A stretch of 64,000 nucleotides of DNA, taken from NCBI GenBank assembly GCA_964655525.1, contig CAZZNE010000018.1, positions 21,006-85,005 on the forward strand, given 5' to 3'. Positions within the stretch are counted from its first letter, which is position 1. Each line of letters begins with the position of its first letter. Below are positions 25,024 through 33,405 of this stretch, in pieces. Position numbers and translations under genes: made by a program. The DNA comes from DLAJ01 sp964655525. GTDB taxonomy: Bacteria; Bacillota; Clostridia; Lachnospirales; Lachnospiraceae. The notes beneath the pieces are model-generated. The model had not been told where the DNA came from, did not search any database, and was given only the letters and a program-made list of their open reading frames with translations.

Positions 25024-25071
25024 ATACCATATATTGTATCAGAGTTTTAGCAGGTGTCAATATGTTGGTAT
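25024..25071 (-). promoter_or_regulatory. nrdD promoter with paired NrdR-like boxes
   Basis: TTGACA (25055-25060) and TACAAT (25033-25038) have a 16-bp spacer. Minus-strand boxes ATACAATATATGGTAT (25024-25039) and ATACCAACATATTGAC (25056-25071) align with each other at an offset of 31 bp, about three helical turns, as for known NrdR box pairs. The boxes cover the -10 and -35. Confidence 0.7.
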
Positions 25072-25095
25072 AAAAAACAATAAAAAAACAAGCGC

Positions 25096-25536
25096 TTATG
25101 TATCGATCCTGACAATCTCCGCCAGCGCCTTATTCCGGTAGGCGACATCCTCCCTGACAGTAAAGCCCTGCTTTTCCCAAAACGCATTCCCGACTTCATT
25201 GCGGTTAAATACAAGCAGCGCCGCTTTGTTGATGCCCTCCCGCTTCAACGCCTCCTCACAATGGCTCATAAGCTGTGTTCCAATCCCCTGTTCTCTGTAA
25301 TCTTCCGCTACGGACATATGATAAACATATCCTCGGCGCCCGTCATGCCCCGCCAATACGATTCCGACCACCGCATCGCCTTCGACCGCAACAAAGGACG
25401 TGTCGGGATTTCTCTTCAAAAATTTTTCTATACCCTCTTTGGAATCGTCCAGATTATTAAACCCCATATTTTTGCAGGACATCCAAAGCGCGTATACTTT
25501 CTCATAATCGGAAATCTCCATTACGCGAATTTTCAT
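25096..25536 (-). CDS. GNAT-family N-acetyltransferase
   Basis: A 146-residue acetyl-CoA-dependent acyltransferase with the canonical motif A region VAEDYREQGIGTQLMSHCEEAL (the acetyl-CoA pyrophosphate loop is REQGIGT) and a C-terminal NAFWEKQGFTVRED segment. Substrate unknown. The ATG at 25536 is chosen because GGGAGG precedes it at proper distance. It reads divergently from nothing: nrdD lies downstream on the same strand but has its own promoter. Confidence 0.88.
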   Translation of the reverse strand: MKIRVMEISDYEKVYALWMSCKNMGFNNLDDSKEGIEKFLKRNPDTSFVAVEGDAVVGIVLAGHDGRRGYVYHMSVAEDYREQGIGTQLMSHCEEALKREGINKAALLVFNRNEVGNAFWEKQGFTVREDVAYRNKALAEIVRIDT

Positions 25537-25598
25537 ATCAAAACCTCCCAATGACTTACAGTAATTCTTTTGACATTCTTACATACTGAGAACACAAT

Positions 25599-26366
25599 CT
25601 ACGCATTCATTTTTTCCACAACCTCCGTGGGCTTGGCCGTCATTTCCACCCACGCGGGAAGAAATCCGCTTTTCATCGCGTTCCGCATCGAGCGGATATT
25701 GGACCATGCCGAGCAATAGAACGGAACCTTTTCCCTTTCGAGAATTTCCAACGCCAGACGACTTGTGAGCGATGCGGCGATCCCCTGTCTCCTGTATGCC
25801 GGAAGAACGTCCACTCCGATCTGCCACATCGTATCACAGTCGGCGGAACACCCCGCCAGCCCGATCAACTTCCCATTCTCATATGCGCCGACGCCTAACA
25901 CATCCAGTTCTTTCCTGTCCTCACACAGCGCGTTGCCCCATTCCGGCACATACAGCCCTGCAAAATCCGGCTGTTCCAGCACCCGCAGCTCATAGGCGCA
26001 TTCCATGGCGCGCAGCTTTGTGACATCCGGCAGATAATATTCCGCCATAAAACATACTTTGCTGCCCTGCTTCATCAGGCGTTCGTTCAGCCAATGCATG
26101 TTTGGTGTCTCGAAACAATGATAGAACTCGAATTTTCCGATGTAGGCCGCCACCATCTGCCTGACCTCATCCTTTACGGACGCGACGATATTATTCCCGT
26201 AAGACACCAGATTGCAGGTGATTGGTTCCTTGTAATATTTTCGCGCATTCTTCCCGAGTACGGATGAAACAATCACATTCGTTTCGCGAAGAAAATCCGA
26301 CGGATCACAATGGATGTCCGCCGCCGACTGCTCCATGGCAATCTTTAAAATCTCTCTATTATCCAT
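25599..26366 (-). CDS. GNAT-family acetyltransferase with N-terminal extension
   Basis: A protein of about 255 residues whose C-terminal half is a GNAT domain (LPAYRRQGIAASLTSRLALEIL is the acetyl-CoA binding motif). The N-terminal half, with LVSYGNNIVASV, matches a group of GNAT-like proteins seen in Clostridia and is of unknown function. The start is uncertain: the ATG at 26366 lies just after GGGGCAGGAG, while an ATG nine codons earlier has no ribosome binding site. The neighbour downstream is another GNAT. Confidence 0.78.
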   Translation of the reverse strand: MDNREILKIAMEQSAADIHCDPSDFLRETNVIVSSVLGKNARKYYKEPITCNLVSYGNNIVASVKDEVRQMVAAYIGKFEFYHCFETPNMHWLNERLMKQGSKVCFMAEYYLPDVTKLRAMECAYELRVLEQPDFAGLYVPEWGNALCEDRKELDVLGVGAYENGKLIGLAGCSADCDTMWQIGVDVLPAYRRQGIAASLTSRLALEILEREKVPFYCSAWSNIRSMRNAMKSGFLPAWVEMTAKPTEVVEKMNA

Positions 26367-26436
26367 CTCCTGCCCCGTTTCGTCTCTCTGCATTACTAAA
26401 GAAACACGGATGAAAGCATTTCCCTAATGAACGGCT

Positions 26437-27252
26437 TTATGATCCCATAGATCCTTTATCCCGCTTCTTTAGGATCACAAGCAGCACTGCTGTCGCCGCC
26501 ACAACCAAAGTCACCAGCACAACTACGATTATGACTGACATGTCATTTGTCTGCGGCGCGATCCGCTCCGTCCCGCTGTTCTCCGGCTCCTGAGATTGCG
26601 CATCGTCCTCTTTTCCGATCTTAGGCGCTCCGTCCGGATAGAGGGCGGCATAATCCGCCGTCGGCGCATCCAGACACACCCACATACTCCTTATGCCGTA
26701 ATAATATCCGATATATCCCCAGCGATGCCCCGCTTCATCCGTATACAGACCGCTATAATCGGGCAGATACTCCCAGTCCTGCAGATTCATACTGCTGCAG
26801 CTCTCCGAGCCCGGATATTTCCAAAAATAAACCGTGTCATTCCGATACTGTTCATCCAAAATGCCGTCCTGGCTGACGATCTGATCGCCATAATCCTCCC
26901 GAAAGGAAATGGAATCATAGACCACCTTCATATAGTCCATCGGCATCCACCCTGTCTGCTCGTCATCCGAGATACCCCACACAATCCCCTGCGCATCTTC
27001 ATAGGTAAAAGCGATATATGTCCTACGCCCGTTTTCCCATGTCGTGATGACCTTTGCAGATTCCGGACTCTCATAAAGGATCACCACGCCGTCCGGTCCA
27101 TTGGCGGTATACTGTCGGTTTACATAAGTGCATTCCGACGAATGTTCCTCATAAAAGGAATTCATCGGTTCCCAGATCACATCCGCCTGCACCGAATTCC
27201 CACAGAGCAAAAAACAAAACACAATTCCCCAAAAAACGATCCACTTTTTCAT
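26437..27252 (-). CDS. Secreted, C-terminally membrane-anchored protein of unknown function
   Basis: A 271-residue protein with a signal peptide (1-24, ending SVQA), an extracellular region rich in Trp and Tyr that may fold as SH3-like repeats, and a C-terminal transmembrane helix (about 236-260) followed by KKRDKG. It lacks an LPXTG motif. The start at 27252 follows GGAGG; the ribosome binding site and start are duplicated in tandem, with an upstream in-frame ATG at 27264. It is the third gene of a likely operon of membrane proteins. Confidence 0.68.
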   Translation of the reverse strand: MKKWIVFWGIVFCFLLCGNSVQADVIWEPMNSFYEEHSSECTYVNRQYTANGPDGVVILYESPESAKVITTWENGRRTYIAFTYEDAQGIVWGISDDEQTGWMPMDYMKVVYDSISFREDYGDQIVSQDGILDEQYRNDTVYFWKYPGSESCSSMNLQDWEYLPDYSGLYTDEAGHRWGYIGYYYGIRSMWVCLDAPTADYAALYPDGAPKIGKEDDAQSQEPENSGTERIAPQTNDMSVIIVVVLVTLVVAATAVLLVILKKRDKGSMGS

Positions 27253-27268
27253 AAGCTCCTCCATTTTT

Positions 27269-27640
27269 TCATAAGCTCCTTATTTCCAAAAGAATGATTC
27301 CGGTCAGCCATGCACAGAAATTTGCCACCGCCGACAGCCTGATGGGATGAGCGATCTCCCACTGTCTTTTTTTCGCGAAACTGCAGTAAATCCACGCTTC
27401 CACGATCACAACTGCCATCTCAACCAAAAGCTGCACCGGCAGTTCTGCAGTGTCCGGAAGATACCGCCTCCCAAGCCAGCACAATAGTACCGCGGGCGGG
27501 TTCGTGAGCACATTGACAAGCGTCACGAGCAGGAGCTTGTTTTTTCCGCGTATCGCAAAACACACAAACGCCACGACAAGCTCCACTGCGATCGTAAGCA
27601 GCAGGGAAACTAAAAACATTTCCAGTAAATAATCCCTCAC
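27269..27640 (-). CDS. Small multi-pass membrane protein of unknown function
   Basis: A 123-residue protein with about four hydrophobic helices and no recognised motif apart from a TNPPAVLLCWLGRR loop seen in small membrane proteins of Clostridia. It starts with GTG inside GTGA, overlapping the stop codon of the upstream transporter-like gene by 4 nt, and has GGGAG upstream. It therefore depends on that gene for translation. Function unknown. Confidence 0.65.
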   Translation of the reverse strand: MRDYLLEMFLVSLLLTIAVELVVAFVCFAIRGKNKLLLVTLVNVLTNPPAVLLCWLGRRYLPDTAELPVQLLVEMAVVIVEAWIYCSFAKKRQWEIAHPIRLSAVANFCAWLTGIILLEIRSL

Positions 27641-28854
27641 GATTTCTCCCTTTCACACCCATTTTTTCCGATTTCCTCCGCCGGTAAACACAGCGCGTCT
27701 CCTACCTCTTCCCTGCTGTCACGCCGGCTTTTTCTGATCCCTGCTGCCAGCAGCAATAGTGAAAGGATACTGCCCGCGCCGCCGATCACACTGCCGGTCC
27801 AAGCGGGCTGTACGCCCAAATAACCCGGCAGAAATCCCAAAAACAGGGCAAAGGTCAAACACCCAAACGCAAATCCGGGCATCTGCGGAAATGCACAGAT
27901 CATCCAGTACAGGGTAATCGGCATGGTCATGTTAAACAAAAACAGGGCAACCAGTCCGAGCGGCATGACGGAAGAAAATAAATAGCAGACCGCAGCCAGA
28001 ACGAGTGAAACCGCCGCCGTCCGATACAAGCCCTTCCATGCCGACAAAAATCCGCCCGCCATCTTTCCGCCCACCACGGCAAGCACGCTGAACGCGCTCG
28101 CCAGAACTCCGGTCTTCCAGGGAAACGAAACTGCCATACCGATATACGACCTCAGGATAACAACAAGCAGACAGCAGACAGTTAAGCAGAAAACATCCCC
28201 TTGATCCGGCTGAGCATGCCGTCTTTTATACGGGATATCCGGTCTCGATGCAGAGCACCGTAAACGGAAACAAAGCATTCCTCCGCACAATAACAGCATC
28301 AAAACGCTCACCCCCAAAAAACACGGATTCCATCCGCCTTTTTGGGCGAGGGTAGTCCCAAGGTACAGTCCCAGCGCTCCCGGCGCAACAAACACGCCAA
28401 GCCGCTTGACCAGCCCGTTCCCGGTATTCCCGCTGTATCGGCTTCTGTAATCGCTTTCATCGCCGTCTTCCTGCGTCGTTCCCACATGCCTGTCTCGTAT
28501 CGTTCCCACGCCGCCGCCCACATGGAACAGCGCATTTCCGATTCCCAATACGACCGGATGCGTCACAGCCCCCGCAATCGTACATAAAACACCGATAAAC
28601 GCGGTCATAAGATCAAGGTCCACGTTCTTTTTTCCGGCTTTCGCACGCTGGAAAGAAACGTCCCGGTTCCTTCCTTCTTCTCTCGCATGTAAGGCGTCCA
28701 ACACCACGCCAAACGGCATCTGCAGGGCAAACGCACAAAAATTATATAACAATATATAGAAATACCCGCCGTCCTGCGGAATAAATGTTCCGAACATCGC
28801 CATGGCACACACGCCGTCCACCAGTAGATGCAGAACGGAATATAAGACTGTCAT
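27637..28854 (-). CDS. Predicted MFS-like membrane transporter
   Basis: A 405-residue polytopic membrane protein with roughly eleven to twelve helices. The segment GIGNALFHVGGGVGTIRD resembles the conserved helix of fosmidomycin-resistance-like MFS transporters. The loop after it (EDGDESDYRSRYSGN) is unusually polar. The ATG at 28854 has AGAGGA upstream. It heads a compact three-gene group with two further membrane proteins. No substrate can be assigned. Confidence 0.6.
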   Translation of the reverse strand: MTVLYSVLHLLVDGVCAMAMFGTFIPQDGGYFYILLYNFCAFALQMPFGVVLDALHAREEGRNRDVSFQRAKAGKKNVDLDLMTAFIGVLCTIAGAVTHPVVLGIGNALFHVGGGVGTIRDRHVGTTQEDGDESDYRSRYSGNTGNGLVKRLGVFVAPGALGLYLGTTLAQKGGWNPCFLGVSVLMLLLCGGMLCFRLRCSASRPDIPYKRRHAQPDQGDVFCLTVCCLLVVILRSYIGMAVSFPWKTGVLASAFSVLAVVGGKMAGGFLSAWKGLYRTAAVSLVLAAVCYLFSSVMPLGLVALFLFNMTMPITLYWMICAFPQMPGFAFGCLTFALFLGFLPGYLGVQPAWTGSVIGGAGSILSLLLLAAGIRKSRRDSREEVGDALCLPAEEIGKNGCEREKS

Positions 28855-28958
28855 CTGCGTTTTCCTCTCCACATAGCAGCTTTTATCCGGTGCCCTCAAA
28901 CTTTAGACGCGGAACATCCGTCCTTTTGTTTCATCCCGCATATCCTCTTTCCATTCGT

Positions 28959-29831
28959 TCAAATCTGTTTTGTAAAATCCTCGATACTTTCCGCTTTTGC
29001 TGCCAGCTTCAACCATGCGCGGAGGGTTGTATCATCCTTCTGAGATGTGATCCGCTCCTTCAATGCAGGCGGTATCTCGCCCAAATCGTTAAGCAGGTCT
29101 AATATATCATATATTTTCCCTTGGGTTATACCTTTCTCCATGCCCTCGGCAAGCCCTTCTCTCCATCTCAGTTCTTCAATCTCATAGCTTTTCATATAGG
29201 CAAGCCCCACCTTTCCATCTCTCTTTACCGCTGTTACCATTTCGTGCAGTCTTTGTAAATTCTCCGTCTTCGCATTCTCCTTTGACGTATGCTCCATGTA
29301 ATAGAGAAGCTCACGCAAGTCTTCCGGCGGATTTCCCTCCGTCCCTTTGGTATAGAGAAAAATTGTTCTCGCCCCATCTTCATATGGCAGCTCGGCGACC
29401 TCTATGCAGCCGCTTTTGACCGTGTATACCATCCGATCTAAGCCAAACGGATCATAAGTCGTGATAAAGATCACAATGACATTTCTCAACTCCTCGTATT
29501 CCACTCCCGATTTCAGGCATCCCGCGTCTAACTTTGCATGGTAGAAGCGTACTCTTTTCGGAAGCGAAGCAGCATCTTTCTCTCTATTGTCAGGCTCCAG
29601 ATCGAAGAGTTCCCCATCCTCCTCGTCTAAATACACATCCATGCGGATACCATGCTTGTCGGTATCCTCACCCTGGACGGCGCGCTGTGGGGTGACCTTG
29701 AGTTTTCCGATCTTTCTGCCCAAGATGCATTCTAAAATACATCGTGCGGCAGGCTCTCCATAAACTTCATGTCCCGTTAAGCTGTTTGCCAAAAAATCAT
29801 CCACCAGATTCAGTTCTTCCAATTGTCTCAT
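28959..29831 (-). CDS. Rpn/PD-(D/E)XK nuclease family putative transposase
   Basis: A 290-residue protein of the Rpn (recombination-promoting nuclease) type, with the family core LTGHEVYGEPAARCILECIL, then RMDVYLDEEDGELFDLE with the Asp and Glu-x-Glu-like catalytic region, and the C-terminal coil WREGLAEGMEKGITQGK. Relatives promote RecA-independent DNA transfer and are common, often as variable copies, in Lachnospiraceae. The ATG at 29831 has AGGAGG upstream. No terminal inverted repeats were found. A consensus promoter lies about 230 nt upstream. Confidence 0.82.
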   Translation of the reverse strand: MRQLEELNLVDDFLANSLTGHEVYGEPAARCILECILGRKIGKLKVTPQRAVQGEDTDKHGIRMDVYLDEEDGELFDLEPDNREKDAASLPKRVRFYHAKLDAGCLKSGVEYEELRNVIVIFITTYDPFGLDRMVYTVKSGCIEVAELPYEDGARTIFLYTKGTEGNPPEDLRELLYYMEHTSKENAKTENLQRLHEMVTAVKRDGKVGLAYMKSYEIEELRWREGLAEGMEKGITQGKIYDILDLLNDLGEIPPALKERITSQKDDTTLRAWLKLAAKAESIEDFTKQI

Positions 29832-30069
29832 TTTTCCTCCTGTTCCCATAGTGCACGAAAACAGAAGTCTGTCCGTCTCTTTTCTTTTTCCATACACTAT
29901 GCTTTTTAATTTGTTTTGTGGGTAAAGCATAGATTACAAAAGATCGCTCCGCGTTCTTTTAGAAAAAGTACGATCTGGAAATCGGCAGAATGCCGTCTGA
30001 CGCGGATCACTTTCAGAAATGAATGACACACCCGAAAACAATCCGTCAAAGAATATATGCTTTGTGCTG

Positions 30070-30098
30070 ATTATACAAAGATTCATACTATATGTCAA
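30070..30098 (-). promoter_or_regulatory. Perfect-consensus promoter of the Rpn-family gene
   Basis: TTGACA (30093-30098) and TATAAT (30070-30075) with a 17-bp spacer, both hexamers matching consensus exactly. The resulting leader of about 230 nt (29832-30062) holds a CTATGCTTT/AAAGCATAG-type inverted repeat near 29895-29932 and no convincing gene. Confidence 0.8.
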
Positions 30099-30137
30099 GA
30101 TGAATTTGGACAATTTTTACAAAATCGAACAACAAAA

Positions 30138-30168
30138 CCGGGCTATGACCATTAAGGTCTTAGCCCGG
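30138..30168 (-). terminator. Terminator of the YitT-family gene
   Basis: CCGGGCTATGACC and GGTCTTAGCCCGG form a GC-rich stem with a short loop, followed on the minus strand by TTTTGTTGTT. It lies about 100 nt after the YitT stop codon. The stretch 30169-30265 holds nothing else recognisable. Confidence 0.85.
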
Positions 30169-30265
30169 CCAAACTGCCGAATCTTTTTATGATTCCTCTT
30201 CATAAATTTCTTCGACCATCGGAAACGTACTCCACGCTCTCTTTTGTCAAAAATTATTTATTTTC

Positions 30266-31138
30266 TTACTCATGCGACTCTGCTTTCTTCTTAATATGAT
30301 TTCCAATGATCTCCGACACATCGCTGATCGTTATAAAAGCACTCGTATCCACCTCTTTGATCAAACGCTTCAATTCATAGATTTCAAACCGGTTCAGCAC
30401 ACAGTATAGAACCGCTTTCTTTCCGCTGATCAGACCCTCGCCTTCCAGAAGCGTCACCGTTCGCCCCATTCTCTTAAAGATTTCGTCCGCGATCATCTGT
30501 CCTTCCTCCGTGATGATCATAGCTGCTTTCGCCTGTTCCACACCTGATTCTACAAAATCAATTACTTTCGAGGTGATAAAATACGTCAGCAGGCTGTACA
30601 TGGCCCTGTCAAACCCAAACAGAAAACCGGCGACCGTATAGATCACAACATTGAAAAAGAGAACCGTCTGTCCCACCGGAAGGTTAAATTTTTTATTCAG
30701 GAAGATCGCCACCGTCTCTGTTCCGTCGAGGCAGCCTCCGGCGCGGATCACAAACCCCACTCCAACTCCCAGAAATACGCCTCCAAAACAGACGGCCAAC
30801 AGATATTCATGCGTAACATCCACGATCGACGCAAAAATCTCCAGAAAACTTGAAAATGTCACCATGGCAACTGCAGATTTGATAATAAATTTCGCTCCCA
30901 GCTTCCGCATGCCGGCCACCAGGAACGGAATGTTAAATACCAACGTCAATATTCCAAGAGAAATCCCGCTCAGGTTATTGATCATGATTGAGATTCCCAC
31001 AATCCCTCCATCCAGGATCATGCATGGAACCAAGAATTCTTCAATAGCAAATGCGGCGATCGCCGCGCCCATCACCAGCATCACATAGCCGAATATTTCT
31101 CTCATATAATATTTCAATTTTGATGCATTGTCTGACAT
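30266..31138 (-). CDS. YitT-family membrane protein (DUF161 + DUF2179)
   Basis: A 290-residue protein with five or six N-terminal helices, a GGVFLGVGVGFVIRAGGCLDGTETVA block typical of the YitT family, and a C-terminal cytoplasmic DUF2179 domain (about 205-285). Transport of small molecules is suspected for the family but unproven. It has its own promoter and terminator and is therefore monocistronic. Ribosome binding site GGGGGAG. Confidence 0.9.
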   Translation of the reverse strand: MSDNASKLKYYMREIFGYVMLVMGAAIAAFAIEEFLVPCMILDGGIVGISIMINNLSGISLGILTLVFNIPFLVAGMRKLGAKFIIKSAVAMVTFSSFLEIFASIVDVTHEYLLAVCFGGVFLGVGVGFVIRAGGCLDGTETVAIFLNKKFNLPVGQTVLFFNVVIYTVAGFLFGFDRAMYSLLTYFITSKVIDFVESGVEQAKAAMIITEEGQMIADEIFKRMGRTVTLLEGEGLISGKKAVLYCVLNRFEIYELKRLIKEVDTSAFITISDVSEIIGNHIKKKAESHE

Positions 31139-31156
31139 AAAAACTCCCCCCGTATC

Positions 31157-31185
31157 ATCATATCAACGGTATCGGTGTCCGTCAA
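31157..31185 (-). promoter_or_regulatory. Promoter of the YitT-family gene
   Basis: TTGACG (31180-31185) and TATGAT (31157-31162) with a 17-bp spacer, about 20 nt before the start codon. Confidence 0.65.
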
Positions 31186-31227
31186 ATATAAATTTGATAT
31201 TTACAACATATTCATCCCGGACAGTTC

Positions 31228-31268
31228 AAAAAACAGCAGGCAAACCATTTACGGTCTGTCTGCTGTCT
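31228..31268 (-). terminator. Terminator of the zinc-ribbon gene
   Basis: On the minus strand CAGCAGACAGACC pairs with GGTTTGCCTGCTG (two wobbles) and is followed by TTTTTTG, about 60 nt after the stop codon of the zinc-ribbon membrane protein. Confidence 0.8.
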
Positions 31269-31323
31269 ATAATAAAAGCGATTCGCTTTATCAAAGCTTT
31301 ACGATATAGATTTATGTTGATTC

Positions 31324-32310
31324 TTACGCATCTTTTAGTGCGCTGATTAAGCCCAATACAATTCCGAGAATGATCGCCCATGCTCCGATTCCCATGATCG
31401 AGAAAAAGTGACCGGAACAAATCATCAGCCAGATCAGGCAGACAAGCGGAATCAAAGAAAATACCAGTTTCAATTTTCTGTGATTCGTTACGGTAAAGAC
31501 CAGAAGCCCGACCCCGCATATAATCAGAATCCACGGCGTAACAAGCGCTGCCGCACGTCCTTTCAAAACCAGCCTCGCTGTTCCAAAAACCTCCTTCACG
31601 CTGCTGTCTCTAATATCGGTATCCATCTCGTCTTCTAACTCACGAACAAGATAGTCCTCCGCGTCTTCCAATGCGTCCGCAAGATCATCCGTATCCGCCG
31701 CGGTGCCCACCAGTTTATCCGCCAGACGCTCAACCGTACCGCTCAATTGTGACAATTCAAACAGGTTCAGCCCGACACTGGCTTTGACGCTTACTTTGGA
31801 ACTGTAAGAAGAACCAAAAAAATAACTGGAATAGGACGGAACCTCTACTTTTTCATTCACATGAATGGAAGCAAAATTCATAAACGGCGCAACCAAAAAC
31901 AGCATCGCTGCAATAATGCCCAAAAGACAAAACATGCTGATTCCCATACGCTTTACCCTGCCTGCAAACTCGCCCGGCGCATTCTTAAACACCGCGCCGA
32001 CATTCCCTATGTTAGTCTGAGGAGGTACGGAATATCCCATCATAGGAGCGCCGCCGTACATCTGCTGGTTCGGCTGTCCATACCCCTGCTGTCCAAATCC
32101 CACGCCTGCTCCCGGATTCTGTGCCTGTTGCATCGGCGTCTGCTGAAACGGCATCTGACCCGCGTCTGTATTCTGTGCAGGCGGTACGGGCGGTATTTCA
32201 CCCGCTCCCGTATTCTCCACAGGCACAAAGGTCTGCCCTACATCCGCTCCGCAATTGGGACAAATTTTCGTGTTCTCCGGCATCTGTGTACCACACTGAT
32301 TACAAAACAT
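31324..32310 (-). CDS. Zinc-ribbon membrane protein of unknown function
   Basis: A 328-residue protein. It starts with a zinc ribbon, MFCNQCGTQMPENTKICPNC (CxxC-x12-CxxC), followed by a long Pro/Gln/Gly/Met-rich disordered linker (about 30-100), then one transmembrane helix (about 125-145), an extracytoplasmic domain with LSGTVERLADKL, and further C-terminal helices. Such zinc_ribbon_2 proteins are frequent in Clostridia. Ribosome binding site GAGAGG. Role unknown. Confidence 0.75.
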   Translation of the reverse strand: MFCNQCGTQMPENTKICPNCGADVGQTFVPVENTGAGEIPPVPPAQNTDAGQMPFQQTPMQQAQNPGAGVGFGQQGYGQPNQQMYGGAPMMGYSVPPQTNIGNVGAVFKNAPGEFAGRVKRMGISMFCLLGIIAAMLFLVAPFMNFASIHVNEKVEVPSYSSYFFGSSYSSKVSVKASVGLNLFELSQLSGTVERLADKLVGTAADTDDLADALEDAEDYLVRELEDEMDTDIRDSSVKEVFGTARLVLKGRAAALVTPWILIICGVGLLVFTVTNHRKLKLVFSLIPLVCLIWLMICSGHFFSIMGIGAWAIILGIVLGLISALKDA

Positions 32311-32411
32311 TTTTTTCCCTCTCTTTGCCTGTATTTAATATAAATCTATCTATAAAATTTCGTTTTTATGATACCATGCAGGCAGCTTCCTTATCAACTA
32401 TTTTTCCAAAC

Positions 32412-32762
32412 TCAGATATTTACCCAGTAATCTTCTCCTTTTTCATATATACTGCTAATTCCGAATAATATCTGTAAAAAATCCTGCTTTTCATTCAAAA
32501 TGCGGATAACCCTTACGGTATCACCCTCAACCCTGTAAAAAACATAGTTAAGCTTTACAACCAGATAATGGTAATCCGTTGGATATTCTATCAGATCCGC
32601 TAAGCGGAGACCTTCTTTCGGAAACAGCGCTAACTGTTTAGCTGTTGATGTAATCTCCTTGATACAGGCTTTTGCTCTGCCTTCTCCAAACTGCATGGCA
32701 ACATAAGCTTTTATCCCCTGTAGATCATCCAACGCTTTTGGTGTATAAAACAGCTTCGACAT
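32412..32762 (-). CDS. ParE/RelE-superfamily toxin
   Basis: A 116-residue toxin-like protein with the family pattern YTPKALDDLQGIKAYVAMQF at the N-terminus and YHYLVVKLNYVFYRVEGDTVRVIRIL near the end. Relatives either inhibit gyrase (ParE) or cleave mRNA on ribosomes (RelE); which applies is not clear. Its start lies 1 nt after the antitoxin stop, so the pair is coupled. A C-terminal tail of about 20 residues extends beyond the usual RelE length. Confidence 0.85.
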   Translation of the reverse strand: MSKLFYTPKALDDLQGIKAYVAMQFGEGRAKACIKEITSTAKQLALFPKEGLRLADLIEYPTDYHYLVVKLNYVFYRVEGDTVRVIRILNEKQDFLQILFGISSIYEKGEDYWVNI

Positions 32763-32763
32763 A

Positions 32764-33009
32764 TCACAATCCCAACGCAGCCTCTACCTCATCCGCTGTT
32801 AACCAACCCTTTTCTCTGGCAGACTGCTCTCCTTCATCCAATTTTGTCAAAAGCTGAATTGTCGCTTTTAATCGATCCAACTCATCCACATCCACAATAG
32901 CGTATGCCCCACGACCATTCCGAGTCAGATAAACCGGTTGGTTTGTTCTTACTTCTTTTAATACCTCTGTATAATTTCTCAAATCTGATATTGGTTTAAT
33001 ATTTGGCAT
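32764..33009 (-). CDS. Phd/YefM-family antitoxin
   Basis: An 81-residue antitoxin. The N-terminal PISDLRNYTEVLKEV and VYLTRNGRGAYAIVDVDEL match Phd/YefM DNA-binding antitoxins; the C-terminal tail would neutralise the downstream toxin. The start is ambiguous: TTG at 33024, ATG at 33015 or ATG at 33009. The last is chosen because GGAG lies 9 nt upstream and homologues start MPNIKPISD. Autoregulation is expected from the family. Confidence 0.82.
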   Translation of the reverse strand: MPNIKPISDLRNYTEVLKEVRTNQPVYLTRNGRGAYAIVDVDELDRLKATIQLLTKLDEGEQSAREKGWLTADEVEAALGL

Positions 33010-33016
33010 AGTCATC

Positions 33017-33210
33017 GTCTCCAACTATGAAAGCGGAGAACGGACACCCAGTGTCGAGGTGCTGATCGCGCTTGCCCGCCTTTTTCACTGCTCCGCCGAT
33101 TATCTGCTCGGTTTGACCGGATTGATAAGGACAGGCTGCTTGATGTCTCCATGCTGAGTGATGAACAGTGCAAGCTCCTGCAGCATTTTTTGTCCAGCAT
33201 TGGGGCATGA
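33017..33210 (+). pseudogene. 5'-truncated, frameshifted XRE-family regulator remnant
   Basis: On the plus strand, opposite the antitoxin start, a frame reads VSNYESGERTPSVEVLIALA and continues through RLFHCSADYLLG, the second half of an XRE helix-turn-helix. It then stops making sense, but a one-base shift restores FDRIDKDRLLDVSMLSDEQC up to a TGA at 33208-33210. The N-terminal half of the gene is missing at the point where the toxin-antitoxin pair begins. Confidence 0.75.
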
Positions 33211-33328
33211 TCCGCTTTTGATCTGCATCCCCCTTTCTTTCATTTTTCAGCTGCTGATCCATTTGCATCTCAATAGAGCGTGTTTTTTCGCCAGAAGCTG
33301 CACCTGTTTTTCATTTTTATCCAATTAT

Positions 33329-33357
33329 TTGCAAACTGCTATAAGATGAACTATAAT
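33329..33357 (+). promoter_or_regulatory. Promoter of the NUDIX gene
   Basis: TTGCAA (33329-33334) and TATAAT (33352-33357) with a 17-bp spacer, about 50 nt before the start codon. Confidence 0.7.
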
Positions 33358-33405
33358 GCAGGAAGACAGATTTGAAAAAAGAACAAGAAAGGCAGGATCC
33401 TCCCC

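Noticed and set aside
28305..28535. Minus-strand 75-codon frame inside the MFS-like gene
   Set aside because: Out-of-frame shadow of the transporter without its own start signal.
32996..33268. 90-codon minus-strand frame before the antitoxin
   Set aside because: It covers the XRE remnant on the other strand and shows no conserved features of its own. A Lys/Glu/Gln-rich peptide at its start may be another decayed gene, but evidence is too weak.
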